A DNA stretch of 64,000 bases from the NCBI GenBank assembly GCA_021399435.1, contig JAJTUP010000029.1, forward strand, positions 806,001 to 870,000, written 5' to 3'. This document shows positions 11,780 to 24,837 of the stretch, in pieces (position 1 is the first letter of the stretch; the number at the start of each line of letters is the position of its first letter). The notes beneath the pieces are model-generated. The model was not told the DNA's origin. It worked only from the letters and a program-made list of their open reading frames with translations, and did no database searches. A program made the translations under genes and the position numbers. Source of the DNA: Diaporthe sp. PMI_573 (lineage: Eukaryota > Ascomycota > Sordariomycetes > Diaporthales > Diaporthaceae).

Positions 11780-12227
11780 TAGCCGTCTGTAGTAGGCCCT
11801 TTTCAGAGAAGAAAAGACTCTAAGATTAAAAGGTTAAAGAATATAAGAGGAATAAAGAGGCAAATAGAGTAATAGTATATTATTCTAAAAGCACTGCCAT
11901 ATAAATTCTGTATATAAGGAGTAGTTGCTTTTAGGAAGAATCTGTAGGCTAGATATTAGAAATAAAGACCTCCTGGAGCTATTTAATAGCTACTTTATTA
12001 TTAGTCTATACATTAGCCGTTGCTGTAAACTTTCAGCCTTTGTATAGATCTAAATCTGTTGGAAACCACTGCTGTTAGACCGTTTTTCTCTTAAAGATAA
12101 CCAATAGACATAGCGACTGGCTAGTTACTAAAATATACTCTAGAAAAGAAGTCTATACTCTAATCCTAGAGTCTTTTCTAAAGGCTGTATATATTGTAGC
12201 GCTTCCTAGGAATAAGTCATTCTGCCC
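11780..12227. other. AT-rich transposon relic, unidentified
   Basis: RIP-decayed sequence that the gypsy element at 12233 inserted into. It would resume after 19873. No family recognised. Confidence 0.4.
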
Positions 12228-12232
12228 TTAGC

Positions 12233-12715
12233 TGTAATGATTACACTAAACCTTTGTGGGGTTTAGTAGGTAACCTGTAGGGTTTATGTTAGTAATACGG
12301 TGTAGAGGTGATACTTGACTGTATAGTGTTGGATATGATGATTCTTCGAGTATGATTACTAGCTGTGAGGCTATTTAGTTGTTGGACTGAATACTTAGAT
12401 TGATGACTGAAGAGTCTGTTCTATGAAAGCTATCTACTGTGGTGATGACTATGTCCTTATATGTTTCGACTCTTTAGTGGCTTGCTGGCTTGCAAGGCGA
12501 GTCTGTGATCCATGGTGTGAGGCTTGACGATCTACTTGTTGAGCTGGCTTGTTGGGCTCGTAAGCGAGCCTTGCGAGCCTGACCCTAACCCTGGTCTTAG
12601 TATGCTTTGCTAACTTTGCCCTTAAGTGCCTACGGGGTTGTGTTGTGGTATCTGATTTTGATTGCTGGGGTTATCGAAACGGGTCCCCTAGGTGCTATTG
12701 TGTTAGTTTATAATA
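12233..12715 (-). repeat. LTR (3' LTR of the gypsy element)
   Basis: Begins TGTAATGATTACAC and ends with TTTATAATA, the decayed form of the TTCATAACA end of the partner LTR. The partner at 19386-19868 has the same length, and differences are mostly C/T or G/A. Confidence 0.9.
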
Positions 12716-13469
12716 CTATCTCCCTTCTTACTCCTTTTATCCTTAAAAGTGTTCTTGTAAGTTACTTCTTACTTTGCTGTGTCTTTGTTTATGCCTTCCT
12801 AATTTGCTATGCTAGACTGTGTTAAAGACTCTTGGGTTTTAAAGTTGTCCTGTTGCTCTAGGAAGGTTGAATAGTGTGATTCCCTTCTTTCTTCTATTTT
12901 TTAAAATGCTGCTACTATGTGGCCTTGCTCTTTCTGTGCTGGTTAGGGCCTTGAGTCCTGTGAGGCCTTTGCCTGGGATTCTAGTTATTGTTATGAATAT
13001 GTTTGCTAGTAGTAATTAAAATATAATGTCCTTGAGCTTAATAACTTGAAGGACCTTCTATATATTTTGGCTTAGTACTAGAAGCTGGAGGATGAGATTG
13101 AGGAATTGGAGGAGAAGCTTATGTGTTTGTGTAAGTAAAAACGTATGTGGTGTGAGAAGATGTCATGGGCTATTTACTAGGGCCTGTAGAATCTGGATAA
13201 GTTGGATTGTGTGGAAAAGGAGGAGGCTGAAGCTGAGTGTATGTGGATTGCTGAGTAATTTGCTGAGGCTGTTTGTTGGAACTCTATAGAGGAGGCTGGT
13301 GGGATGGTGGTGTAGGAGGCCTGGTTATGTTTTGAAGGTGAGGTTGGTGTTTTTGATTAGAGTTCTATGGTAAATGAGGGTGTTGATTGGTTGGAGTTTG
13401 GTATAATGGATCTGGGATTGGTGTCTGGGAATGAAAATGTTTTTACTAGAGGGCTGTCTAGCCTGTAAT

Positions 13470-13745
13470 GATTAACTAGTAGAATGAATATACTGGTATA
13501 GATGGTTGACTAGTAGATCTTGTTGACTGGCCTAGTGTTTGCTTGGTTGGGTTCTTGATTGGTTAAGATGGTTGACTGGTTGATAGGGTTGACTGGTTAG
13601 GGTAGTTGACTAGTCGAACCCTTGACTAGTAGACTTTCTAATCCTGTATGGTTTTGACTAGTTGAGCCTTTTGACTAGTTGATGTGTAGACTAGTTAAGG
13701 GGGTTGACTGGTTGACCTGCTTGACTAGTCTATTTATCTGGCTGT
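13470..13745. repeat. degenerate TTGACTAGT/TTGACTGGT repeat cluster
   Basis: More than ten spaced copies of (T)TGACT(A/G)G(T) inside the 3' internal part of the gypsy element, with irregular spacing. Probably an eroded minisatellite belonging to the element's 3' untranslated part. Confidence 0.6.
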
Positions 13746-16700
13746 TCTGTGGGCCTTGTAGATTTTTCTAGGTTGTTTGGTCTTGCTGGGTGGCTGGTTA
13801 GTTAGTCTTGCCCTGGTTGTCCTTGTTTTAGTCGTGGCTGAGTTCTTAGCCTGGTATTTCTTAAGGAGTTGCTTGTAACTAGTAAGGTTCTTGGTTAGTT
13901 CTTATGTATTCTTGCTAGTGTTATATTTTTTTTATTTAATGAGGTATTTTATTATTCCTTAGTATTATTATAAGTTGATAATACTTTTTACTTCGTATTC
14001 CTTATTATACTTATTGATTATCTTAATTTATATCTTAAGTTTCGTGTTTTCTAGTACTAGTTCTAAAAGTAAGATATGAAAGACTAGGTATTATCTTATT
14101 CCTTAAGGTAATAAAAGTTCGTAGTTAGTATTTAAGAGTTTCTTTAAGATTTTAAATAGTTTGATCTTCTTATAATTAAGCTTATTATTAAGGTACTTGG
14201 TTTTAATGTTTTGTTAGAGAAGGTAGACTTTATCTCCTTTCTTAAGAATTAGTCCTTTAATTCTTTTCTAATTTATATATTTAATTATTTATTCTTATAT
14301 AAAAGAAAGTTCTTTTTAAATATCTTTCTAGATTTATCTAATTCTTATTACTTTTTATTTTACTAATTTTACTAGTATATTATCTAGTAATGATTTATAA
14401 TAAGCCTTAGGCTTATATTTATAGACTATAAAGAAAGGTAATTATCTAGTTATACTAGTTATTATATTATTATAGGTAAACTATACTAATAGTAGTAATT
14501 TAACCTAGTTATCTTATAACTAGTTAATATAATATTAAAGGTATTATTTTATAATCTAGTTAATTTACTTTATTTATTTATCTATTTATAGATATATTAT
14601 TATTAAGAGCTTATGTTTTACTCTAAGCTACTTTATTAGTAACTTCTAGAAGTTTAATATAAAGAGCTTATCTCTATCTAATATGATTTCATATAGTATT
14701 CTATAATTATTTATAATGATTTATAAGAATATATATATAAGTTCTTCTATTATACTGGCTTCCTTGTATAGTATGAAGTATATATACTTACTTAGTTTAT
14801 AAACTACTACTAAGATATTATTAAAGAGTACTTTAGTTAAGGGTTCTTGTGAGAGAGGTAGCTTGATGATGAAGTCTAGACTAATGGATGACTATATAGT
14901 TGTAGGTACTAGTAAGGGTTTTAAAAGTTTATATAGTTTGTACTTAGCTATCTTGTTCTTGTTATAAGAGTTGTATTACTTGATAATCTTTTTTATTCTT
15001 TATCTAAGGTTTAGGATTTGATGAGTTTGTTAGATCTTTTTAACTATTGCTAAAATACCTTGGTGTTTGTATACTAGGGCTTTATGTATTTCCTTGATTA
15101 AGTTATCTTATTTCTTAAGATTAGTAGGTATTTCTTTAGGTATGGTATTAACTTTAAATATAGTATTAAGTTCTTAGTTAAGTATAAGGCTTTTATCTTT
15201 TTAAGTTCTAAAGATTATTTATTTAGTAGGGGATTCCTTATTTTAATAGTTAAGTTACCTGCTAAGAGTATCTACTTAGGTATTCTTGATTTTATCTATA
15301 TATATAACCTTGATATTAAATTATAAGAGGAATTCTATATATCTAACCTATCTTTTATTAAGTTACTTAGTTATAGTAAAGGTTGTTAGGTTTTTATAAT
15401 CTATATAGAGTTTAATTTATTTCTTAGCTTTAATAAGGTAGTGTTATTATTCCTAGAATGTATATATTATTGTTATAAATTCCTTATCTAGTATAGTATA
15501 GCGAGTTTCTAGTTTATTAAATTTCTTATTAAAGTTCGTAATAATATATACTTGTCCTTAGTCATCTCTTTAGGTAAGTTCTCTACCTACTATGTTGTTA
15601 GAGGTATCTATGTATATCTTAAATTCCTTGGTAGGATCTACTTCTTTAAGTACTAGTTCTTTAGTAACCTTGTCTTTAATTTTATTAAATGCTTGTTAAG
15701 TTTCTTCTATTTATTTAAATATTTATTCCTTCTTAGTAAGATTTGTAAGGGGCTTGTAGATACTACTATAGTTCTAGATGAACTATTTATAGAAGTTAGT
15801 ATAGCCTAGGAATGCTCTGATGTTCTTGATGTATGTTAGTATTAGTTATTCCTTAATTACTTAAACCTTGTCTTTTTATATCTTAATAAGTCTAGGTTTA
15901 ATAGTATATCTAAGGTAGTTGATTTTCTAAATATAGAAAAAGCTTTTCTTAGGTTTTATTAGGAGATTTATATCCTAAAGCTTCTAAAGTACTAGCTTGA
16001 TATATTCTTTATATTTTTTAAGGGTTTGTAAGAAGATAAGGATATTGTCTAGGTAGGTAATAATGATAATATTAAGGTATTTATATAGGACCTGATTAAT
16101 TATTTCCTAGAATGATGCTAGTATGTTGGTTAATCTAAATAGTATGACTATATATTTATAATATTTATAGTATATTTAAAATATTATTTTCTATTCTTCT
16201 CCTTTCTTTATTTAGATAAGGTTATAGGCTCCTTTAAGGTTAAGGGCTATAAACTATTATGCTCCCTGTAGTTAGTCTTGTAGTTCTTTAATAAGGGGTA
16301 GAGGGTATTAATTCTTAATAGTAATGTTATTAAGTTGTTAGTAGTTTATGTAGAGTTGTGGCTTGTTATTTTTCTTAGGTATGAATAGGATTGGATATCC
16401 TGCTAGTAATCTTAAAAGTTAAATGTATCCTTTTTTAAGGTTTTTATTAAGGTACTCCCTAAGTACCTTAAGTTTTTCTTTATTAAGTTTATAGATCTTA
16501 TAAAACTTTAGTGTTTTTCCTTCTTATATAGGGATCTTGTAATCTTATTAACTATGTTTAGGGATTCTTGTATTGAGTTCCTCTTGAAATATTTTTCTAA
16601 ATTTGTGGTATTTTCTTAGTATTTGTTTAAATCTTGCTAGTATACTTTGTTCTCTGTATTAATATAGGTAGAGAAGGTATTACTTTGTTTCTTGTTTATA

Positions 16701-19385
16701 AGTAGTGCTATGTGTTGATTAACTTTGGTTTTTCCTTAAGGTCTTTAAGTGGTCTAATCTTTCTTTATTTTTTTAAAGCTAGGTCCCTTCTTGACTACTT
16801 CTAGAGGTACTTGTGGGTTTGTTTAAGTATGTTTCTTTATTATTCTTAGTAACTAAACTCTATCTTGTATTATTAATTATAACCTTCTTCTAGGGAATAG
16901 TATTATCTTAAAAGATCTGGTTAGTGGTCTAATTAATTTAGGGATTCGTAGCCCTTAGCTATGGAAGTCCTAAGATTAGTTTATATTATATTATATTTAT
17001 AATGTCTAGAGTTATAGAAGTTTCATATCCTTAGATTAAGATAGGTAGATGATTAGTCTCTATATTAATTACTCTGTTTCTATATTTTATTTCTATACCT
17101 TCTATAGTACTAAGTTTATAGGGGTTTTCCTTTTAATATTATAGGATCTTGTCCTTGTTAATAATTCCTAGTAATATGAAGTTACCCTGAGTACCACTAT
17201 TTAATAATACACTATATGTTTTTCCGTTGATTTCTACCTTTAGTAGAATATGTGTGTAGTTGCTTATCTATGTTATATATAGGGACTGTTGGTTTATGAT
17301 TGATTGTTATCCCCTTATAGGTGATTGTTATCTTTTCCTGATTCTTGCTAGGTTTTGATCTAGGTTCTTATAGTATGTTGTTTCCTTGACTGGTTGTGGT
17401 GCTAGCTTATTAGCTTGTGTTCCCTGTGAATAGGGTATCCTGGTAATCTATAGTCCTGGGGTTGTTGTTTGCTGTGTAGGTATTCTAAGGGTAGCTGGGG
17501 GTTTAGAATGAGAAGGGTGTAGGCTTTTTCTTTGTGATGTTTACTGGGTTTCTAGTAGTAAAGCTCGTCTTCCTTATATACCCTGGTGATAGGTCCTTTA
17601 TTAAAGTGTTAGGGAAATAGGTTAAACTTGGCTTTCTCCCTGAAGTGATTATAGTAGAGGTTCTAGATATAGGAGGCCTAGGAGATTTCTCTATATGCTG
17701 GGTGTCCTAGCTATAGGCGTGGTTTGTTGCTTGTTTTATGCTTCTTAGGTAGCTGGTTAAGTTCCTGTATTACTTATGTTAACTAGATTCCTGTAATAGT
17801 GATCCTGGTAGTACTAGTATCTAGAGTGATGGGGATGCTATGTCCTAGGTATATTTCGGGGTTTTTATTGGGGTTTTTAATAGGGTCTTCGTTTTGCTTT
17901 GTTGGTTGGTTGGTTTGTGGTGGACTACCTTCTTTCTGGGTATTTTTCTAGGAGTTTCCTACTTTAGCATACTTGGTACTTAAATAATCCGAATTACTAT
18001 TGTTTATTACTATGTTGTATAGTGGTCCTCGTCTTCTTATTACTAACTATTGTTCCTGTTAAGGTTCCTTAGGAAACTATCTAGAGGCTTCTTTCTCTAA
18101 AAGGTGTAGTATGTACTAATTGTTGAAGTAGAAGGTCTAATTAAGGGTTCTATGTTATTTATTAGCGTCTGCTACTTTCTTGGAAATAGGTAGTAGGTTG
18201 TCTGGATTCTTGAGTTTCTACTTATTAGGGTGGATTAGATATTCTACATAGAGGTTGGGTTAATATATGTAGTTTGTTCTACCTTTTAGGTATACTAGGT
18301 ATTGCTTGTTGAGCGAGTAGCTATACTGTTGGTATAGTTCTTGTTATTAGGTTACGTTAATTTATTATTATCCCTTAGGGACTAGCTTTTATTATTGTTT
18401 CTTTAGCTAGTAATATTCTCTTGTAAAGTGTCTAGGTTTTCTATAGTTATAGTATTCCTTGCTAGTTAGTTTTTATTATATTATGTTGAGTTCTATAGGG
18501 CCTGAATAAGTTCTACTAGCTATGTTATAGTATCCTTGTTAGTATTAAGGTTGATGGTTATTATGGAAGTTACTACTATGCTAGTACTTCCTTCTTGTAT
18601 TTAGCTAGTTCTAAGGTTTCTATAAGTTATTAAGTATCTTATGTTGTTATTCTTACTTTTGTTTAAAGAGGTAGTTATTAATATATATAGCTATGGATAT
18701 ATATTTAGTAAAGTTGTTGGGTTGGTCTAGTTTAGTGATTTTGTCTTTAATATCCTCCTTGAGTCCTTTATAGAACTAGCTTATGAGTGTATCTTTTTCT
18801 TAATTAATATAGGTAGTGAGTTGCTTGAAGTGGGCTGTATAGGTTGATGTTAACCTGGTTTGCCTAAGCTGTATGAGTTGTTTTTTAGTAGTCTTATCTT
18901 CGTTAGGATTTCTAAAGGTGTTTTTAAGAGCTTGCTTAAAGTAGTTAAAGGTTTTGAAGATTTTCTTAGTATTATTGTCCTAGTCTTTTTCGTTATTTTC
19001 TAGATAGTCCCTTAGGGTAGGTTTGAACTATGTAAGTATGTTTTCTTTAAGGTAATGTCTAGTAAAGATGATCTTGTTATAATGGGTTTTAAACTAGAGG
19101 TGGTTGTGTTTAAAGTAGGTATGATATTGTGTAAGGAACCCTTAAAGGGTTCCCTTGTCTCCCTTATAGGGGCTGGGCTTATCTATCTTGAAAGCCTTGG
19201 CTTACTAGAGGGTATGGAGATGTATGATTTCTTGCTAGAGTTGGCTAATCTGATTATCTATTTCCTTAACGGGGTTAGCCTTAGTCTGGGCGACCTGGGA
19301 GGTGGTAGGAGTCTGAGGTACTATTGTATTATTAATATTATATAGTTAGTAACCACGTAGCTGTATTAAATAAGAGTTGTTAAAA

Positions 19386-19868
19386 TATAATAATTATACT
19401 AAACCTTTGTAGGGTTTAGTAGGTAACTTGTAGGGTTTATATTAATAATATAGTATAGAGGTAATACTTGACTATATAGTATTGGATATAATGATTCTTT
19501 AAGTATGATTACTAGCTATAAGGCTATTTAGTTGTTAGACTAAATACTTAGATTAATAACTAAAGAGTTTGTTTTATGAAAGCTATCTACTGTGGTGATG
19601 ACTATGTCCTTATATGTTCTGACTCTTTAGTGGCTTGCTGGCTTGTAAGGCGAGTCTGCGATCCATGGTGTGAGGCTTGATGATCTACTTGTTGAGCTGG
19701 CTTGTTGGGCTTGTAAGCGAGCCTTGCGAGCCTGACCCTAACCCTGGCCTTGGTATGCTTTGCTGACTTTGCCCTCAAGTGCTTGCGGGGTTGCGTCGTG
19801 GTATCTGATTCTGATTGCCGGGGTCATCGAAACGGGTCCCCTGGGTGCCATCGTGTTGGTTCATAACA
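19386..19868 (-). repeat. LTR (5' LTR of the gypsy element)
   Basis: Partner of 12233-12715. Ends with TTCATAACA and is followed directly by the target duplication TTAGC. Confidence 0.9.
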
Positions 19869-19873
19869 TTAGC

Positions 19874-21950
19874 CTTCCATTATACCCGCTTTATCTATAT
19901 TTTAACAGTTAGCCGGCTTAATTTCTTTGATTGCTGGCAAAGTTAAATATCAAAACTATGGCTATATTACCTTAGTTATAGCCCCATTTACTTGCTTTAA
20001 ATTAATTTGCCTAGTCTGCTCTGTCTTTAAGACTAGGTTTCTCTATAGAAAGCCTCGCAGCCAGTTCTTTCCAAGGCGTACTAAGTCTCCTTTGATCTTA
20101 AGGACTCTCTAAGCAAAAAGACATAGCTTAGAATGAGTTGGTAGAAGGCTCAGAGCAGCCTGAGAAAGGGCCCATTGGGTCAAATAGTCTTCTTAGGTCT
20201 TTGAGAGCCTTTATCGGTATTCTGAAGCTAATTTGCGTGGTTGTTGTTCTGCAAGACGGTGTTAAAAAGTAGTCTTCGGAATAGCCTATTTGAGGGAGGC
20301 CTTCTAGATAGATTGGCCGTTTCTGATAACCTTAATAGCTGCTGTAACTTTAGTTTTGGTATATGGCTTTATTGTTAGCTGGTTGAGGTTTTCCCACAAA
20401 ATGAAGGTCTTTGGACAAAAATTGGTTGAGATATGATTAATTAAATAGAGGTGGTCGGAAAAGCGGTGTGGCTTATTTGGGTGGCCCACTGAGGGGTGAC
20501 TAGACTTATGGATACCGTATACTTCCAGCCTCACGTTTGGCTGGAGGTATGCCACCAGCAGATCGAGGTTGGGATGCGATCGGTCTTTTTATGATGGAAC
20601 CATGACGTTTAACCTGATCTGTAACCGATCGTGGTCGCCATTATGGTTAGTCGAATCCCAGGTACTTGTGAAATCGCTCGTCGTGTGTTGCTGCTCCCAA
20701 TTCTACCAATAGAATGCCTAAAAAGCTTCAGAGGACTTAGGGTTCGCGTAGGGGCGGGCTGTGACAGCTCTAAGGATTTCAAACCAGTGTAGCCAAAATA
20801 GCGAGTTCAGCTACGCAGTAAGAGGCGGGTTTGAAGATTCCTTGATTCGGTTCACACATACAAATCCCTTTTTGAGATGCATACAGTGTTGTTGTATATA
20901 CCCGTGGGTAGCCCGGCTCTGCCATTATAACACTGAAGGCCGACTATCCTATTCTTTGTTCACTAAATGTAACTCCCATCCTGTACATACTGTGTAGTCT
21001 TCAGGAAAAGCCACGGCTACCACGGGTGCCCCGGGCTCGGGATGCGCTCCAGGATCGGGAAAGAGGTCCGAATGACCCATGCAGAAGACAGTCGAGTCGC
21101 GATCACAACATATCCGACGGTGAGGCCTCTATCAGTGGCTCTTTTTTGCCGGCACATAGGTCCCTATTCAGTCCAGTACTGTCAAGTCCGGGAAGAAGTC
21201 GAAATCTGGTTTTTCTTCGATGCTCCACAAAGCTTAGGCGCTATGTCAGTAAATCAGATACATGCTGTGTGGACAGGGTCAATTGCTAAAGTCAGGACTC
21301 AGTTGGTTGCTTCTCCGCTCATTTTTCTCCCGTCATGCAGTCACCGTTACATTGCCGACGTTTTTGATGACAACATGTAACTATATGTTGCATGTTGTAC
21401 CGTGCTTGCAGGCTTTTTTTGGACAATACCTCCGCCCCCACCTCTGTCCTGAGTGGCCCCAGATCGAGCGGTTCATTTCTACTCGACATGGTGTTACGGT
21501 CACTGCCTGGACATTCACCAGCATGCGTATATTTCAAACCTCTATCCAGTCTTCGCTTCGCAGAAAATCCCACCCTCCAACCCAAAAAAGAAAGAAGAAA
21601 AGACCAGACAGTGATATGCGGTGCAATCATTTGCTTGTTGATTTTCGAGATGGTGGGCCTGCAGAGCGTCAGCCTCCAGACGCCAAGGCGGATAAGGTGG
21701 AAACAAAGCTTGTAAGGTTTAATTGCGCCGTCGCGATTATATAGGGAACCAACTGTATAATAAGCATCAGGGAATGACATACCGCATGTTTACATATACC
21801 TGAAGCCCATGTGTGCTTTTGACAATGTTTACACTCCCGTGCTCCCGACGTGCCCGCCTTCATAAACCACTCCCCACGTGCACTCGGGTCTCTTCTCGTA
21901 ACGACAGGCCACTACATTCGTTTTAAATCTCTTTTTCAAAATACCTCATT
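19874..21950. other. intergenic; relic flank then GH47 upstream region
   Basis: The first few hundred bases continue the old AT-rich flank of the gypsy insertion. From about 20.2 kb composition is normal. The small overlapping ORFs at 21.0-21.9 kb look random. The GH47 promoter should lie in the last few hundred bases. Confidence 0.5.
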
Positions 21951-23627
21951 ATGACGCTTTCTGCAGGAAGAGCGCTTTTGAGCGCGGGGACTGCCGCCCT
22001 CGTGTGTTTCTCAGGATGCCCCGCTGCTCATGCTCAGAGCAGCAGCACGGGCACGCGCAACGACCTCGCCTACCCCCAGCAGCGAGGCACAGGATATGAC
22101 TACACCGGCTTCGAGCAAGATCAGACAGCTCGCGCTGATGCCGTGGTGGAGATGTTCCGGTTCGCCTGGGAGGGGTACGCCAAGTACGCGTTCCCCAACG
22201 ATGAGCTGCGGCCGCAGAACAACAGCTTCACCAACTCTCGCAACGGGTGGGGCGTCACGGCCTTTGATGCGCTGTCAACGGCCATCATCATGGAGCAGAC
22301 GGACATAGTCAACTTTATTTTGGATTACGTGCCCACTGTAAACTTCAACAAGACGGTGACGCCTGCAGGAGGCAGGTTGAGCTTGTTTGAGACCAACATC
22401 CGGTATCTCGGTGGCATGATCAGCGCGTACGATCTCCTGAAAGGCCCGTTCAGCCACCTGGAAGTAGACGAGGACAATGTTCAGGCGCTGCTGACGCAGG
22501 CGACCAACCTGGCCGATGTGTTGAAATTCGCCTTCAACACGCCAAGCGGCATTCCTGTGAACTGGGTGTATATCGAGAACAAGACGTTCACGGACGTGGC
22601 GCTCACGGCGGATGGGACTCAGACGGCAGGGCTCGCAGAGCTAGGGACACTTGTGCTCGAGTGGCAGCGCCTGTCAGACCTGACGGGCAACCCCGAGTAC
22701 GGCGACCTTGCGCAAAAGGCAGAAGGGTACTGGTTGACACCGTCGTCCGAGACCTGGCCGGGTCTCACGGGTGGAAACTTTAGTACTGCGACGGGCGAGA
22801 TCATCGATGACTTTGGCGGGTGGACGTCGGGCAACGACTCGGCGTACGAGTACCTCGCCAAGATGTATGCTTACGACCCGGAGCGCTATGCTCTCTACGG
22901 CGACGTGTTCACCAAAGCCGTCGACTCATCCATCGCCAACATCCTCTCATCGCCGTCGACGCGGCCTGACCTTACCATCGTGCGCACATGGGGCCCAGGC
23001 ACGAACCAGCACAACTACAGTGAGGGGCTCGCATGCTTCGTCGGCGGGTCATGGATTCTGGGCAGCTCCGTGCTAGACAGGCCCGACTGGCTGGCCTATG
23101 GCCTCGACTTTGCCGAGTGGTGCGCCAACGGGTACCGCTACGCCGCGTCGGGCATCGGCCCCATGATCTACAGCTGGGACCTCGATATCCTCGCGCAGCC
23201 CGAGATCGCCAACCAGACGGCCCTGTACAACAAGTCTGGATGGTTTATTCCGGACAATGGGTACCTTGGTGGCGGGCAGGCGCCCGAGGCCGTCGAGAGC
23301 TGGTACTATGCCTACCAGGCCACGGGTAGCCAGTACTGGCGCGACGTTGCGTGGGCGTACACGCTGGCGCAGAACAAGACCCTGCGCGTGGGCCACGGGT
23401 TTGCCAGCATCAATAACGTGCTGGATCCCACTGGCGGAGGCAGCCGCAGCTCCATGCAGAGCTTCATGCTGGCCGAGGTGTTGAAGTATCAGTATTTGAT
23501 CCAAACGGAGAACAAGGGAATCTGGGACGTCTTGTCGGGCACGCCCGGCAGTGGAAACTATACCAATTATTTTGTGTATAATACTGAGTGTCATCCCATT
23601 AGAGTCGCGGCAAAGACTCCTGTCTAA
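21951..23627 (+). CDS. secreted class I alpha-1,2-mannosidase, GH47
   Basis: A single intronless ORF of 558 residues with a signal peptide (about 1-28, ending AHA). GH47 landmarks appear in order: DALSTAIIM, SLFETNIRYLGGMISAYDLL, DSAYEYLAKMY, CFVGGSW, PEAVESWYYAYQATG, and the C-terminal calcium-binding VYNTECHPIR. The family trims alpha-1,2-linked mannose from N-glycans by an inverting, Ca2+-dependent mechanism. The absence of a membrane anchor fits the secreted fungal type rather than the ER/Golgi enzyme. The usual LRPE before the VES box reads QAPE here, so an otherwise common arginine is replaced. It stands alone between the RIP block and the enzyme cluster and may have no link to the latter. 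Confidence 0.92.
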   Translation: MTLSAGRALLSAGTAALVCFSGCPAAHAQSSSTGTRNDLAYPQQRGTGYDYTGFEQDQTARADAVVEMFRFAWEGYAKYAFPNDELRPQNNSFTNSRNGWGVTAFDALSTAIIMEQTDIVNFILDYVPTVNFNKTVTPAGGRLSLFETNIRYLGGMISAYDLLKGPFSHLEVDEDNVQALLTQATNLADVLKFAFNTPSGIPVNWVYIENKTFTDVALTADGTQTAGLAELGTLVLEWQRLSDLTGNPEYGDLAQKAEGYWLTPSSETWPGLTGGNFSTATGEIIDDFGGWTSGNDSAYEYLAKMYAYDPERYALYGDVFTKAVDSSIANILSSPSTRPDLTIVRTWGPGTNQHNYSEGLACFVGGSWILGSSVLDRPDWLAYGLDFAEWCANGYRYAASGIGPMIYSWDLDILAQPEIANQTALYNKSGWFIPDNGYLGGGQAPEAVESWYYAYQATGSQYWRDVAWAYTLAQNKTLRVGHGFASINNVLDPTGGGSRSSMQSFMLAEVLKYQYLIQTENKGIWDVLSGTPGSGNYTNYFVYNTECHPIRVAAKTPV

Positions 23628-24837
23628 AGAGGCTTAGTTAGAAACAGGTTTAACGTTAGTACTAACGTTGTTCATCTATGCGCGTGGGCGGTATTTGTAC
23701 ACTGAAAGTCTTTTTTGTCGAGATTGATCCATGACAGCGAGTCTCCGGCTGCAAATTGGGGAGCCTCACTACGATGAGGCATCTAGAGACGAATTTTCAA
23801 TCCTCCTGCCCGCGCATGTGACGGTCTGGGATGGGTCAAATGGGGTTGGCAGGGTTTACGTGGGTCTAGTCCACACCTTGTTGAATGGTATCTGCCAACG
23901 ACGCCAAGTCTGATTCAAAGATGGTGCCCTGATCGGTAACAAAGATATAAATAAGAAGCCCGGCTTCAAGAAGATTATTTTCCTCTGGCTGAGCTACCTG
24001 CTGTGTTCTCATCTATCGCTACCCACCCTGAGCTTGTGGTCAAGTTTCTCATCTGTATGATTGGGATTGATAAGTGTCAAGGTAATCACGTCGAAATGCG
24101 CAAACTTTACGTAGACTTAGACTTGCGTCTAATGATACCAAAAAATCTACATTGTATTCTAGGAAGTCGATATGGACTTGTGCCTCATACTGTCGTCCAT
24201 GTTCTTCCGCGGAAGGAGGATGTGTCTCATATACATATGCACAACGAACTACTAAGAAAATTAAACGTGCTTGCATTTTCATGTGCTCTGAATAAATTGC
24301 TTGGATACTGGAGACAACTAAGGACAACTTGACACCTGGCAACCCGTATTGTACACAACGCCCTAATAGGCCCTGCTTCAATTTTCCAGACTGTGTGTAA
24401 CTGTAGTAATTCTTATGTCATAGTATTAGCATTATTTCATTTGAGCCGCATTCCCTGGCCAGGACTGAGGGAAGACTCTATTTGGTGAGGATGATCGATG
24501 CATATGCAGGTCCTTTCCAGCCATTGATCCAAACTGCAGAAGAAAAGGAGTTGCACATGACAATCCCAGAATTACGGGAGGTATTGGTTTCGGAAAGATT
24601 TAGAGTTTCCATCCAGATTGGACATGCTGAATGCAATGATAGCTATTTCACCGTTTTCCGCCCCGCTGGCTGTTGATCTCGTCATCCGCACGACCTTCAC
24701 AGACGCCTGCAAGTTCTCCATAGTCTTTCTTATCAGCTTAAAGACGTGAAAGGCACGTAACGATTTCTCAAGTATATGCTGGGTAGACTGCAATCCAAGA
24801 CACCTTCATGTCAGCATGCTTGCGCTCAGACAGACTT
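23628..24837. other. intergenic, no gene seen
   Basis: Convergent 3' ends of GH47 and the regulator gene. Overlapping short frames at 24.0-24.4 kb show no domain and are taken as random. Confidence 0.55.

Larger units (their letters stand above)
12233..19868 (-). mobile_element. full-length Ty3/gypsy LTR retrotransposon, RIP-inactivated
   Basis: Two 483-bp direct LTRs (12233-12715 and 19386-19868) flank about 6.7 kb. Both sides carry the 5-bp duplication TTAGC (12228-12232, 19869-19873), so the copy is structurally complete. Coding sense is minus. Gag relics lie near 18.7-19.3 kb. The RT active-site region (YLDNILIF-like when reverse-translated) lies near 16.0-16.1 kb and its palm start near 16.3 kb. 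RNase H and integrase relics should follow downward to about 14 kb. Stops replace tryptophan and glutamine codons throughout, and TpA is extreme, which is the RIP signature. A second copy lies at 43360-46902 on the other strand. The element has no coding capacity left. Confidence 0.9.

Noticed and set aside
12580..12600. Telomere-like CCTAACCCTGG in LTRs and in the 10.9/40.8 kb repeats
   Set aside because: Only single short CCCTAA phrases; no tandem telomeric array, so no evidence of a chromosome end.
19055..19345. 96-codon ORF, also present at 43892-44182
   Set aside because: It is antisense to the gypsy gag. It survives in both copies because the copies are homologous, not because it is coding.
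21319..21780. Overlapping 107-160-codon ORFs upstream of GH47
   Set aside because: Three mutually overlapping frames on both strands with no recognisable domain; composition-driven chance.
23073..23594. 173-codon ORF antisense to GH47
   Set aside because: A shadow of a GC-rich coding sequence.
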